DNA from: Chrysomallon squamiferum
Taxonomy: Eukaryota > Mollusca > Gastropoda > Neomphalida > Peltospiridae
Reading direction: 5' to 3'
DNA: 64,000 nucleotides
Assembly: GCA_012295275.1 (NCBI GenBank)
Contig: CM022677.1
Span: 17,430,906-17,494,905, forward strand
Shown here: positions 15,801 through 29,072 of the stretch, in pieces
Layout: every line of letters begins with the position of its first letter
Position numbering within the stretch: position 1 is the stretch's first letter
Program-made: the position numbers and the translations under genes
The notes under the pieces: model-generated
Database searches by the model: none
Seen by the model: the letters and a program-made list of their open reading frames with translations, nothing else
Told to the model about the DNA's origin: nothing

Positions 15801-16082
15801 CTTCTACAGACACACAAGTAGAGACAGATATACATGACACTTCTACAGACACACAAGTAGAGACAGATATACATGACAAGTATGCAGACACACAAGTAGA
15901 GACAGCTAGCATGGACAGATATATATCAATAAACAGGATAATTTTAGACGCACATACAGCAGTAAAACAAAAAAATTTAACGATGATGATGGTGATGTCA
16001 AACTAATAATAATAATAATCACAGATAATTATAATGCTAATAATAACGACAATAACAAACAAACAACACCAACAACAACAAC

Positions 16083-16155
<73 letters not shown>

Positions 16156-17724
16156 ACGGTTAACACTCACAGTCGGATCTACTATGAATCCTGTACCAGT
16201 TGTGTCGATGACGAAGTTGCCTTTGATGCCGCACGGTGCTTTGTTGCCATCGTTGTGGGTGGAGTAGCAGTCGTTTGCCTGGCCGTAAGGAACAGGTCTC
16301 CCTGTCGTGACAGCGAACGTGTAGTCAGTTCTGTCTACCGTCATAGTCTGAATTGTGACGTAATAATTATAAATAATACAAAATATAACACAGTAGTCAG
16401 TCCTGTCTACCGTCATAGTCTGAATTGTGACGTAATAATTATAAATAATACAAAATATAACACAGTAGTCAGTCCTGTCTACCGTCATTTGAAGTTGACG
16501 TAATAATTATAAATAATACAAAATATAACACAGTAGTCAGTCCTGTCTACCGACATAGTCTGAATTGTGACTGAATGTTGTAGTCAGTTCTGTCTACCGT
16601 CATAGTCTGAATTGTGAAATTATAAAAATACAAAATATAACACAGTAGTCACTACCGGCATAGTCTGAATGTTGAAGTATTACAAAATATAACGCAATAG
16701 TCAGTCCAGTCTAACGTCATAGTCTGAATGTTTACGTAATAGTTATAAATAATACAAAATTTAACACAATAGTCAGTCCCATCTACCGTCATCTGAAGGA
16801 TGAGATAATATTTTTAACGTAATAATTGAAAGGCAGTTCGATACTGTCTGAATACTGACGTAATGATTATAAATAATACAAAGTTATAAAACAATAATCA
16901 GTTGCATCTACATTATAGTCTAAATGTTTACGTAATAATTACAAATAGTACAAAAGTATAACACACAGCAAAACAAATTATTTTGTCTATTTCTTTAGTA
17001 ACAACGATTTCAAATATCTCGTAATTTTATTGAGTTATAAAATAAAAATCTGAGTTTACTATGTCTTGTTACTATTATCAAGTTACATCATATTCACATT
17101 TTTTTTTTCCCATTAGACCATGATTATGGAAAAGATGAAGTATATATATATAACACAATGGTAATTAGATAATAACATCATCATCATCATCATCATCAAC
17201 AACAATAACAATGACGATGATGATCATCATGATTGCAGTAATAGTAATAAAAAGATATGACAAAGGCTACGACAGTGACTTAGTTTTCTATCACTAAACA
17301 TCACTGGATTCTCACTCACAGATACGTCCACCCTGATCTTGTTGAACGTACTGCTTCCTGGACGGGCTGTTTCCGGGGCTGCTGTTTCGTCGTTGCAGTA
17401 TAAGTTGCCGAGGTCGGGATATGTCCCAGAGTTCGGGACTTTGAGGGTCACGTACTCCGCGGGCGACGTGGCCATGTCGTGACAGTAGAACAATGCAGAT
17501 TTACCACCGAGAGAGTCGGGGTAGAGGACGTAGTTGCCGTCCCGTGCAGCAAGAACCTTTGCCTTGAGGGTAGCACACGATTGTTTAGGGTCTGTTAACA
17601 AAACATTGATTTCTTTCATTAAAAATAGCTTCGAAAGAAGGTGTTTGTGCGTGTGTATGTATGTGTGTGTGTGGCTGTGTGTGTGTGTGCGTGTGTGTAT
17701 GTGTTTCTGTGTGTCTGTGTGTCT

Positions 17725-17767
<43 letters not shown>

Positions 17768-17849
17768 TGTCTGTCATTTTCTAACATAATGAAAGTGTAA
17801 CCCTGGTGTTTTTTGTATTTTAATATGATTAGGTATCTGTCTGTCTGTC

Positions 17850-17906
<57 letters not shown>

Positions 17907-18071
17907 ATATGCACAATGTATGAAGTGTTTGTAGGGTATTTTGGTACACATAATTCAGTGGTGTGAGAGTTTATAAAGTTAATTACTTGATTGAGTGCAA
18001 ATCGGTTCAGCGGACACAGAGAAAACTGCTGCGAGAATCAATAAAACACAAAATCCTTCCATATCCTGCAT
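12850..18071 (-). CDS. GON1: secreted single-GON-domain protein (226 aa, 4 coding exons)
   Basis: Coding exons on the minus strand: 17987-18071, 17320-17591, 16171-16347, 12850-12996 (phases 1, 0, 0; GT-AG introns; stop TAA). The first Met (MQDMEGF) directly follows an acceptor-like TTATTACTAAG, suggesting a 5-prime UTR intron. The fourth residue, also Met, aligns with the GON2 start and may be the true start. Residues 1-21 form a signal peptide (FCVLLILAAVFSVSA). The rest is one GON domain: DGNYVLYPD, FYCHDM, PAEYVTL, TFNKIRVDV, FAVTTGRPVPYGQANDCYS, GTGF and CGGWCGGCEP match the order of conserved blocks in the ADAMTS9/20 and GON-1 C-terminus. It lacks the metalloprotease and thrombospondin parts of those proteins. 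It is expected to be extracellular with disulfide bonds; its molecular role is unknown. Intron 3 carries a 2.9-kb minisatellite; intron 2 a splice-acceptor array. Confidence 0.9.
13050..15908. repeat. 39-bp minisatellite in GON1 intron 3 (about 73 units)
   Basis: The core reads ACACAAGTAGAGACAGATAT followed by ACATGACACTTCTACAG. Two main unit types, GACACTTCTACAG and GACAAGTATGGAG, alternate in the 14.5-15.9 kb part, giving a higher-order period of about 78. Because 39 is three times 13, both strands show long open frames with 13-residue repeats. They lie inside an intron and are not coding. The equivalent intron of GON2 has one lone match to the core at about 23162-23190. Confidence 0.93.
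15990..16156. repeat. AAT/ATT trinucleotide repeats beside GON1 exon 3
   Basis: AAT and AAC triplets at about 16003-16083 and a pure (ATT)n run at about 16084-16154, immediately downstream of the GON1 exon 3 donor on the minus strand. GON2 and GON3 have related triplet runs at the same intron position. Confidence 0.85.
16348..16960 (-). repeat. Decayed 72-bp splice-acceptor array in GON1 intron 2
   Basis: On the minus strand, units containing TTCAG, ACTATGACGGTAGAC and ATTATTTATAATTATTACG repeat upstream of exon 3. The unit boundary at 16419 is exactly 72 bases from the real acceptor at 16347. The two units nearest exon 3 stay open in frame with it; the next has lost the CAGACTATG word, and units further upstream are truncated and diverged. 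Confidence 0.85.
17640..17905. repeat. (TG)n microsatellites in GON1 intron 1
   Basis: Two TG-rich tracts, about 17640-17770 and 17848-17905, flank a short unique stretch. GON2 intron 1 has a shorter TG tract at about 24901-24955, consistent with shared ancestry. Confidence 0.85.
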
Positions 18072-18162
18072 CTTAGTAATAAAAATAACAAAATCACAAT
18101 TTTACATCTGCTGCAGTGGTCACTGATTCATGTCTGATTAATCTTATCTTATTACAGTGTTT

Positions 18163-18406
<244 letters not shown>

Positions 18407-18656
18407 CAGGGACAGAGAGATGAATAATATCAGATATAGAATGATAAATAGTGAGATAATGTGAGAAATAGAATGATTAAAAAAAAAAAAAAAAAAAAAA
18501 AAGATTCACAGGCGTTAAGCCAAGTTCAACGATTCGAGTTAGAGGGAGAGAGAACATTCAAAACAGAAAACGTGAGACATAACGAATATTTTTTTTTCTA
18601 ATTCATTATGCGTTTCTAGTTTGTATTTAAAACACAATTTAAATATTACAGTGTTT

Positions 18657-19462
<806 letters not shown>

Positions 19463-20039
19463 TCAGAAGGAGAGATAGAATGATGGAGAGTGAAATAAAG
19501 ACAAATCGACATAGAAAATATACTTTGTGAAAAGAAAAAATATTCGCCATTTTTCTGTTAACACTGACATGTATTATAGTTAAATCATTTAATTTTTCAG
19601 AGAACCCACAGACAGACAGACAGACAGACGTATACTCACATAAGCTTACAAAGAACAAAACGAAAAACCCTTCTTCGCTATCAGATGCTTATTTTCAGAG
19701 TAAATTAACAGACGTTCGTTCGACCACTTAACCACTGTTATCTAGTCCGGTTATCAATTTCTGTGATTGAAAATATTTTAATATTATATTTATTTGATTT
19801 GCTAACAGCGGTCATACAGTTTTTATCTAGTGTAAATATGTTGTATTACCTTGGATATAGTCATTTGACCTAATGCCATCAGATGTTTGGCCTAAATGAC
19901 TAAACTTTCCAGGAGTTAGGCCAAACGACTGAAATACGCATTCTAGTCATTAGGCAAAATGACAGAATGAAAAAGAATGACCTGTAATTGCAAGAAAACA
20001 TTTATTTCGAAACACATCAAGTAGTGTTCTATTTATTAC

Positions 20040-20866
20040 AAACTATTACAGTTCAAACTTGAGTGACGTCTTGAATTGCACCAAAAATTGTTCTGGTAAC
20101 ATTTGTACTCCCCACAAAGTTGCTTTTCACAAACCCTTGTCCTCCTGCGGATGATTCCTTTCACACTGCTGCTCTAAGAGACATTGTGCATTCTGTGTTC
20201 ACATAATCTAACAACAGCAGTCTCTTAGGATATACGTCAAACTGGTTCCTGGAATATTTGACTTTCAGAATTCCGAACGGGCATGCTATGGTATACTGAG
20301 AATACAGAATTTGGTCAAAAGATCCTGGTAAACCGTGATCTACTTGTACAATTCCACTGGGTAATGACTGCATGGCCACAAGATCCACTTGACCACGTGA
20401 CGAAAAACTCCTTTATCAGAGCAGGTTGGACCGCTACTCTTTTTGCCTCTTGCGGTTCTGTTTGACAGTCCATGCAGTGAAGTAATCCAGAACCTTCACG
20501 TGTCTCATTAACATATTTTTTGGATATTTCTTTCAGAACCTGTTCACGTCCACACTGGTCTGTTCAGACGCGTGGCCGCTTTATGACGTCAAAGGTGTGT
20601 CGTCAATGGAAACGAAGTACAAAGGAGAGTCTTCGTCTGTTTGTCGCTTCTTTGTCAGTTTCTGCTCGTCTCCACACTGAAGAATTTCAAACATGGACGT
20701 GAGGTAGTAAGTACTCCTGGTGGGTTTTCTTCGTGGGGTCAAAAGAGATTTTCTTTAGCTGATCCTTAATGAAGAATTACTCTTCCCTTGAAATGTACAC
20801 TCTTTTGCAGGCTTCATATTTCTTTAACAGTTCTCTCTTAAAGCGATCTTCTGCAGGAACCTCCAT
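20040..20866 (-). pseudogene. Integrase pseudogene (KRBA2 / Ginger-type)
   Basis: Reading from 20866 downward, a start MEVPAEDRFKRELLKKYEA is followed by an in-frame stop after about 29 codons. Further pieces continue in shifting frames: ILQCGDEQKLTKKRQ and LYFVSIDDT, a GREQVLKEISKKYVNETRE block, a CMDCQ block, and VDLVAMQSLPSG at the start of the integrase catalytic core. After a large deletion comes KYSRNQFDVYPKRLLLLDYV and a degraded cysteine-rich tail (CNSR). This order matches the integrase proteins often annotated as KRAB-A domain-containing protein 2-like in invertebrates. Much of the catalytic core is missing, so it is inactive. Confidence 0.65.
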
Positions 20867-21344
20867 GGCGGACACATAAATGATATCTGAATGTGATCAG
20901 GAGCTAAAGCATTTGATACTAACACTGGAGAATGAAGCCAGTGCCCAAATTAATGAGATGTTTTTTGTTTGTTTGTTTGTTTTTTGTTTGGGATTTTTTT
21001 GAGGATTAAACATGAACTTGAAATCTGAATAGGTAAGTTGTAGACTTTCAGATTTAAAAATCATTGGTCTTCGTTGTAAGAATAACACTAGAACTATGTC
21101 TAATTGGTCTTTGAATTGTGTGAATTTTTTTAGGAAAACTTTATATAATTTTGGGATTGGTATACAAACGGATAGAGCAGGATCAGATTAATTAAAATAC
21201 AATTTTTTTTTTTTGTGCATAATTAAGCAAATAATATATGACCAAGCACGGAAGAATCTTTCAATTCAGCTAAATACATCTGTGAAATGTGACAAATTAT
21301 AAAAATGCATTACAGATAGTGAAACAGTTCAGTTTTATTTCGTT

Positions 21345-21563
21345 AAATCTATGCCTGTGATTTATAAAAGACACTTAATAAAAGTCAGGCTAACTGCACA
21401 TCAGCTGGCAATTGAGAATGGGAGATACAGGAATACTGAGAGAGTAGAAAGAATATGTATGCTATGTAACAGTGGTGAGATTCAAGATGAGACTGAAAAT
21501 AATAAATCACTCTGTAATTTGGGAAAATATTTCTTTAAAGCATTTCAGTATAGAAATTTTGAT
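21345..21563 (+). pseudogene. LINE-derived reverse transcriptase C-terminal fragment
   Basis: An open stretch reads YKRHLIKVRLTAHQLAIENG, then GRYRNT and ERICMLCNSGEIQDETE. This resembles the tail of non-LTR retrotransposon ORF2 proteins, where an RLTAHxLxIExGR-like segment precedes a CxxC motif. The expected HF..C.Y continuation is lost. It lies inside the Ginger-like element, presumably a nested insertion. It is too short to assign a clade. Confidence 0.5.
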
Positions 21564-21906
21564 TAGTTAGATAATTTATATTCTCCAAACATTTATTTTT
21601 TATCAGACTGTCACTATTTGTATTTCTTTCAATTTTTATTACTGACATTCTATATCATTAAGCTGTAAAGCTTACGATAATAATGAATTGTACTGAACCA
21701 CTAATCCTTACAATGATGTAAGCAAAGCATTAAACCGATTTGACTTATTGCATTAATTACTATCAGGCAGATTGTCAAACAACACCAAACAAAATCCAGT
21801 CATTTGGCCTAATTCCTGGAAGTTGTAGTCATTAGGTCTAATGTCTGACAGTCTTGGGCATTAGGCTAAATAAACATTTCAGTCATTAGGCCAAATGATC
21901 AGTTTG

Positions 21907-22906
<1,000 letters not shown>

Positions 22907-23300
22907 TCATGGCTGAGCAAGCACAAGTTTCATTGGTTTATCTGGTTCACATCCACCACACCATCCTCCGCATAGAAGGGAGATAACTTTGCCATCGGTT
23001 GATTTACTAACCTCGGCAAAAGGATTCCAACCAGTAGCAGACCACGTAAGCTGTAAATAAACAAAATCAGCGTAAAGAAGATAAATAATAAAAGATGATG
23101 ATGATAAGAAACAAAATAAAAGAAGTACACATGGACAAAATATATACCAAAGATGATGATGACAGAAGTAGAGACAGATATGATGGACAAAGAGATTATA
23201 ATAATAAAACACAGAATAATAAATAATGTTAATATAGTAGTAACAATAATAATGATAATAACAACAAAAACAATAATAACAAAAAACAACAACAACAACC

Positions 23301-23334
<34 letters not shown>

Positions 23335-24394
23335 CAACAACAACAACAACAATAACAATGACGACGACAACAACAACAGCAACAATAATAATTACGGCTT
23401 AACACTCACAGTTGGGTCTACCACGAATGGTGTATCAGTTGTGTCGATGACGAAGTTGCCTTTGATGCCGCACGGTGCTTTGTTGCCACCGTAGTGGATG
23501 GAGTAGCAGTCACTTGCCTCACCGTAAGGAACGGGTTTCCCTGTCGTGACAGCGAACGTGTAGTCAGTTCTGTCTACCGTCATAGTCTGAATTGTGACGT
23601 AATAATTATAAATAATACAAAATATAACACAGTAGTCAGTTCTGTCTACCGTGAAGTCTGAATTGTGACGTAATAATTATAAATAATACAAAATATAACA
23701 CAGTAGTCAGTCCTGTCTACCGTCATAGTCTGAATTGTGACGTAATAATTATAAATAATACAAAATATAACACAGTAGTCAGTCCTGTCTACCGTCATAA
23801 TGTTGACGTAATAATTATAAATAATACAAAATATAACACAATAGTCAGTCCTGTCTACCGTCATAGTCTGAATGTTGACGTAATAATTATAAATAATACA
23901 AAATATAACACAGTAGTCAGTCCTGTCTACCGTCATAGTCTGAATGTTGACGTAATAATTATAAATAATACAAAATATAACACAGTAGTCAGTCCTGTCT
24001 GAATGTTGTAAATAATACGAAATATAATACAAGGTCAGTCGAATCTATCGTCATAGTCTAAACGATGACAATAACATTTTGAACGTAATTAAAAGCAGCT
24101 TGATATAACTGTAATAGTTTGAATACTGACGTAATAATTATAAATAGTACAAAAGTACAACACAGTGTCAACGATAGCGTAAAGCAGATTAATTTCTATA
24201 GTAACAACGATTTCAAATATCTCGTATTTTTACTGAGTTATAAAATAAAAACCTCAGTTTAGTATATTATCAAGTTACATCATAGTCATATTTTTTCCCA
24301 TTAGACCGGGATTATGAAAAGATGAAGTATATCACAATGGTAATTAGATAGCAACATCATCATCATCATCATCAACAAGAACAAGGACAACCCT

Positions 24395-24426
<32 letters not shown>

Positions 24427-25306
24427 AATAATAATAATAATAACAATAATAAAAACAATAATAATAATGATGATGATGTTGACGATTGCAATGATAGTAG
24501 TAAAAAGATATGACAACGAAAAGGCTACAAGATTCACTTATTTTCTATTACTAAATATCACAGGATTCTTACTCACAGATACGTCTACCCTGATCTTGCT
24601 AAAAGTACTGTTTCCAGAACGTTCTGGTTTCGGCGTTTTTCCTTCCCCTTTACAGTTCAGGTTGCCGATGTTGGGATGTGACCCAGAGTTCGCGACTGCG
24701 AGGGACACGTACTCCGTGGGCGACGTGGCCATGTTGTGACAGTAGAACGTTGTAGGCTTACCACCGAGAGAGTCGGGGTAGAGGACGTAGTCGCCGTCCT
24801 GTGCAGCAGCATCATTTGCCTGGATGGCAGCACAGGTTTTTTTGATGTCTGTAACAAAACATTGACGTAAGATTTCTTTATAAAATAGTTTTGAAAGAAT
24901 TTGTGTGTGTGTGTGTGTGCGTGTCTTGTATGTGTGTCTTTTGTGTGTGTGTGTTTTCTGTCATTTCTATTCTGGACTGTAAGATAATGAAACAGCAGAC
25001 CTAATGGGGTTTTTTTTGGTGTCTTTATGTGCGTGCCTCTGTATCTGAGTATCTCTATGTGTGTGTATATATATATGCGTCCGTAATATTTATTTGTTCA
25101 GTGTCCGTTTATATTTCTGTATGTTTATATATATATATTAACAAATAAACTTTATAAAGTGTTCGTAAGTGGGTTTCCTAAACATGTATATAGTGAGTTT
25201 GCCTGTACGTGAATTGATGAAGTTAATTACTTGATACAGTGCAGATCTGTACAGCGGTCACACAGAAAACTCCCGCCAGTATCAGTAAAACAGAGAATCC
25301 CTCCAT
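22907..25306 (-). CDS. GON2: secreted single-GON-domain protein (222 aa, 4 coding exons)
   Basis: Exons on the minus strand: 25231-25306, 24577-24848, 23410-23586, 22907-23050 (phases 1, 0, 0; stop TGA). The start MEGFSVLLILAGVFCVTA is a clear signal peptide, and an acceptor-like TTATACAG lies just upstream, suggesting a non-coding first exon. The GON domain blocks are QDGDYVLYPD, FYCHNM, PTEYVSL, TFSKIRVDV, FAVTTGKPVPYGEASDCYS and CGGWCGGCEP. Exon 3 protein is identical to that of GON3 and exon 4 differs at one residue (K for R), whereas exon 1 and the start of exon 2 are quite different. It is expected to be secreted; target unknown. Intron 2 contains the 72-bp acceptor array. Confidence 0.9.
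23587..24015 (-). repeat. 72-bp splice-acceptor array in GON2 intron 2
   Basis: About five to six minus-strand units, each with TTCAG or an equivalent followed by ACTATGACGGTAGAC and then ATTATTTATAATTATTACG. The unit nearest exon 3 has lost one base (ACTTCACGG instead of ACTATGACGG), so reading through the array into exon 3 is out of frame here, unlike GON3. Upstream units are again open. Confidence 0.88.
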
Positions 25307-25397
25307 ATCCTGTTTCTGTATAATGAAAATAACAAAAACATAATTATAAAGCTGTTGTTGTAGTCACAGATTCACCTCTCTCTCTCTCTCTCTCTTC

Positions 25398-25460
<63 letters not shown>

Positions 25461-25547
25461 TCTCTATCTCTATCTTTCTCTTTATATATAGAAAATATCC
25501 ATCAAAGTATCTTCTATATTTGTATTTGTGTGTGCATGTGTACATAT

Positions 25548-25641
<94 letters not shown>

Positions 25642-26021
25642 ATAAATAATACCAGATATAGAATGATAAAAAGAGAGAAATGTGAAAAACAAAATGATGA
25701 ACAAGAAACAGATTCACAGGCGCAAAGTCAAATTCTACAGTTAGAGGGAGAGAACAATCAAAAAACAAAACATGTGAGATATACCGAATATTTTTTAAAT
25801 TCATTAAACGTTTCTATTCTGTGTTTAAAACACCATTTTAAATAAACGAGGTTTCACAACAAGTTCATAAAATTTCAAAACTAACAGAAACTTGGGTGTC
25901 ATTTAATTATTTTAACTGTAAACGTAAATAAAAACAAAACGATGCAAAGTGAAAGATGAATTGAGCAACTACAACAGTTTCTTTCTAGTCAGAACAAGTG
26001 ACAGAAAGAACGATAAGGAAA

Positions 26022-26052
<31 letters not shown>

Positions 26053-26799
26053 GTTCAGAAGGAGAGATAGAATGATGGAGAGTGAAATAAAGACAAATCG
26101 ACATAGAAAATATACTTTGTGAAAAGAAAATATATTCGCCATTTTTCATTTAACACTGACATATAGTTAAATCATTTAATTTTTCAGAGAAACCACAGAC
26201 AGACAGACAGACAGACAGTCGTATACTCACATAAGCTTACAAAGAACAAAACGAAAAACCCTTCTTCTCTATTAGATGCTTATTTTCAGAGTAGATTAAC
26301 AGACGTTCGTTAGACCATTTATCCACTGTTATCTAGACCGGTTATCAATTTCTGTAATTGAAAATATTTTAATATCCTATTTATTGTGATTTGCTAATAG
26401 CAATCTTATTGTTTGCATCTAATTTAAATATATTTTATTATGATAGTTAAATGCTTAACGTGAAATGGAAGGAACTACGAAAGAATGTCCATTTCCGTTC
26501 TAATGTATGGAACCATCATTAATTTTAATATCTCCAAATGCATTGGTCTGCAAAGCAGGTCCGATAGTTAGGGTTGTTAGTAATAATTTATTTACTGCAT
26601 TATATATAAAATTATTATTCATTGCAACAAACACTTGAAACATTTTTCTGAAGGAGATTTGCAGGTAATGTTGTTGTTTTTTTTTGTTGTTTTCTGCTTG
26701 TTTAAGAAGGAGTCTGTCTCTCTGTCTGTCTCTATTGATTGCCTAACTGGTTTATTTATTCCGTTCCTCAAACCTATTCTTGTAACGTCTTTTATTTGT

Positions 26800-26882
<83 letters not shown>

Positions 26883-27105
26883 CTCTCTGTTCTGCTCTGC
26901 TCTGCTCTGCCATGTTTGTCTAACTTTCTGTATGTATGATTATGTCTGTGTACGAAAATATGTGTAATTGCTATATATTCATATGACTCTCTCTGTATAT
27001 GTGTGTGAGTGCGTGTGTGTGTGTGTTTATGTGTGTGTGTGAGTGCATGTGTGTGTGGATGTGTGTGTGTACTGTTCTCCCTCATTCAGGCTGTCTCTTT
27101 ATCGC

Positions 27106-27193
<88 letters not shown>

Positions 27194-27266
27194 ATATCCT
27201 CTCGCTCTCAGTCTCATAGGTGTTAAAAAAAATACCAAACAAAAGTTTTATTTTTATCTTCAGATC
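25307..27266. other. Head-to-head intergenic region between GON2 and GON3
   Basis: This 1.96-kb region separates the divergent GON2 and GON3 starts and should contain both promoters. It carries a (CT)n / (GA)n inverted pair (25375-25455, 25551-25638), the second copy of the GON1 upstream segmental duplication (25685-26440), a short (GA)n tract at 26023-26052, (CT)n at 26805-26879, TG-rich sequence at about 26999-27070 and (CT)n at 27110-27187. No TATA box or other promoter element can be assigned with confidence. TTTTTATCTTCAG just before the GON3 ATG looks like a splice acceptor. Confidence 0.7.
25685..26440. repeat. Segmental duplication, copy B (pairs with 19060-19855)
   Basis: The same ordered sequence as the GON1 upstream block, but without the transposon at its outer edge and with a much shorter (GA)n tract (about 30 versus 70 bases). 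Confidence 0.85.
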
Positions 27267-27460
27267 ATGGAAATTCTGTTTCTGTTTTTGGCGGGAATTT
27301 TCACCGTCACGTCTGCTACGATGTGCCCGTCACCATCAGGTTAGTGATTAATGCTAACATGCATATGTTACAACTGCAACAGACAAACACAGAGACACAC
27401 ACAAACACACACATACATACATATACAGGCACAACTAAATGCTCATGTATTATTATTAAA

Positions 27461-27498
<38 letters not shown>

Positions 27499-27541
27499 CA
27501 TCATCATCATCATTATTATTATTATCGTTATTATTATTAAA

Positions 27542-27598
<57 letters not shown>

Positions 27599-29015
27599 GT
27601 AGATTCGGAAACAGTGAAACCCAAGTCATGTGTTCATGTTCGTCAGATAGACCCAGCAGCGTTGGACTGCCACTACGTCCTCTACCCCGACTCTCTCGGT
27701 GGTAAGCCTACAACGTTCTACTGTCACAACATGGCAACGTCACCCACGGAGTACGTGTCCCTCGCAGTCGCGAACTCTGGGTCACATCCCAACATCGGCA
27801 ACCTCAATTGTAAAGGTGAAGGAAAAACGCCAAAACCAGAACGTTCTGGAAACAGTACTTTTAGCAAGATCAGAGTAAACGTATCTGTGAGTGAGATTCC
27901 AATGTTATTTAGTAATTCAAAACAATTTATTGAAAGAGAGAAACAGTTAAATAAAATTTGCTGGTTTTATGGTGATCGTGTGTGTGTGTGTGTGTGACTT
28001 GAAACAAAAATCTGAATTTTGTCGTCGTATTATTTTTTCGTACTAATTTACTGTTAAGTAACACTAATAATTATTATTATATGACGACAGAGCCGTCTGA
28101 CTATTGTGCTAAACTTTGCATTATTTATAATTATTACGTCAACATTCAGACTATGACGGTAGACAGGACTGACTACTGTGTTATATTTTGTATTATTTAT
28201 AATTATTACATCAACATTCAGACTATGACGGTAGACAGAACTGACTATTGTGTTATATTTTGTATTATTTATAATTATTACGTCACAATTCAGACTATGA
28301 CGGTAGACAGAACTGACTACTGTGTTATATTTTGTATTATTTATAATTATTACGTCAACATTCAGACTATGACGGTAGACAGGACTGACTATTGTGTTAT
28401 ATTTTGTATTATTTATAATTATTACGTCAACATTCAGACTATGACGACAGAACCGTCTGACTATTGTGCTAAACTTTGTATTATTTATAATTATTACGTC
28501 AACATTCAGACTATGACGGTAGACAGGACTGACTATTGTGTTATATTTTGTATTATTTATAATTATTACGTCAACATTCAGACTATGACGGTAGACAGGA
28601 CTGACTATTGTGTTATATTTTGTATTATTTATAATTATTACGTCACAATTCAGACTATGACAGCATACAGGACTGACTACTGTGTTATATTTCGTATTAT
28701 TTATAATTATTACGTCACAATTCAGATTATGACGGTAGACAGGACTGACTACTGTGTTATATTTTGTATTATTTATAATTATTACGTCACAATTCAGACT
28801 ATGACGGTAGACAGGACTGACTACACGTTCGCTGTCACGACAGGGAAACCCGTTCCTTACGGTGAGGCAAGTGACTGCTACTCCATCCACTACGGTGGCA
28901 ACAAAGCACCGTGCGGCATCAAAGGCAACTTCGTCATCGACACAACTGATACACCATTCGTGGTAGACCCAACTGTGAGTGTTAAGCCGTTATTATTGTT
29001 GTTGTTGTCGTCATC

Positions 29016-29072
<57 letters not shown>

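Larger units (their letters stand above)
19856..21906. mobile_element. Decayed Ginger-like DNA transposon with ~110-bp terminal inverted repeats
   Basis: The left end (19856-19975) and the reverse complement of the right end (21795-21906) share ordered blocks: TCATTTG(A/G)CCTAAT, ATGACTA, TTCCAGGA(G/A)TTAGGCCAAA and GACTG. Both ends also contain sub-repeats of the TCATTTGGCCTAAT word. Between them lies a broken integrase gene on the minus strand and a nested LINE fragment. Long TIRs plus an integrase resemble the Ginger class of cut-and-paste elements. The element sits exactly at the edge of the GON1/GON2 segmental duplication and is absent from the GON2 copy, so it inserted later. Clear target-site duplications were not identified. 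Confidence 0.65.

Noticed and set aside
2572-15908. CRISPR-like repeat arrays
   Set aside because: No unique spacers between units; these are direct tandem repeats in eukaryotic DNA.
13163-15912. Open frames on both strands of the 39-bp array (TDTQVETDIHDTS and VSISVSTCVSVE repeats)
   Set aside because: The array lies inside intron 3 of GON1 and frames are open on both strands, as expected for a stop-free 39-bp unit.
20897-21088. 63-codon minus-strand open frame inside the Ginger-like element
   Set aside because: Low-complexity Lys/Asn/Gln-rich stretch around a (TTTG)n run; no similarity to integrase parts.
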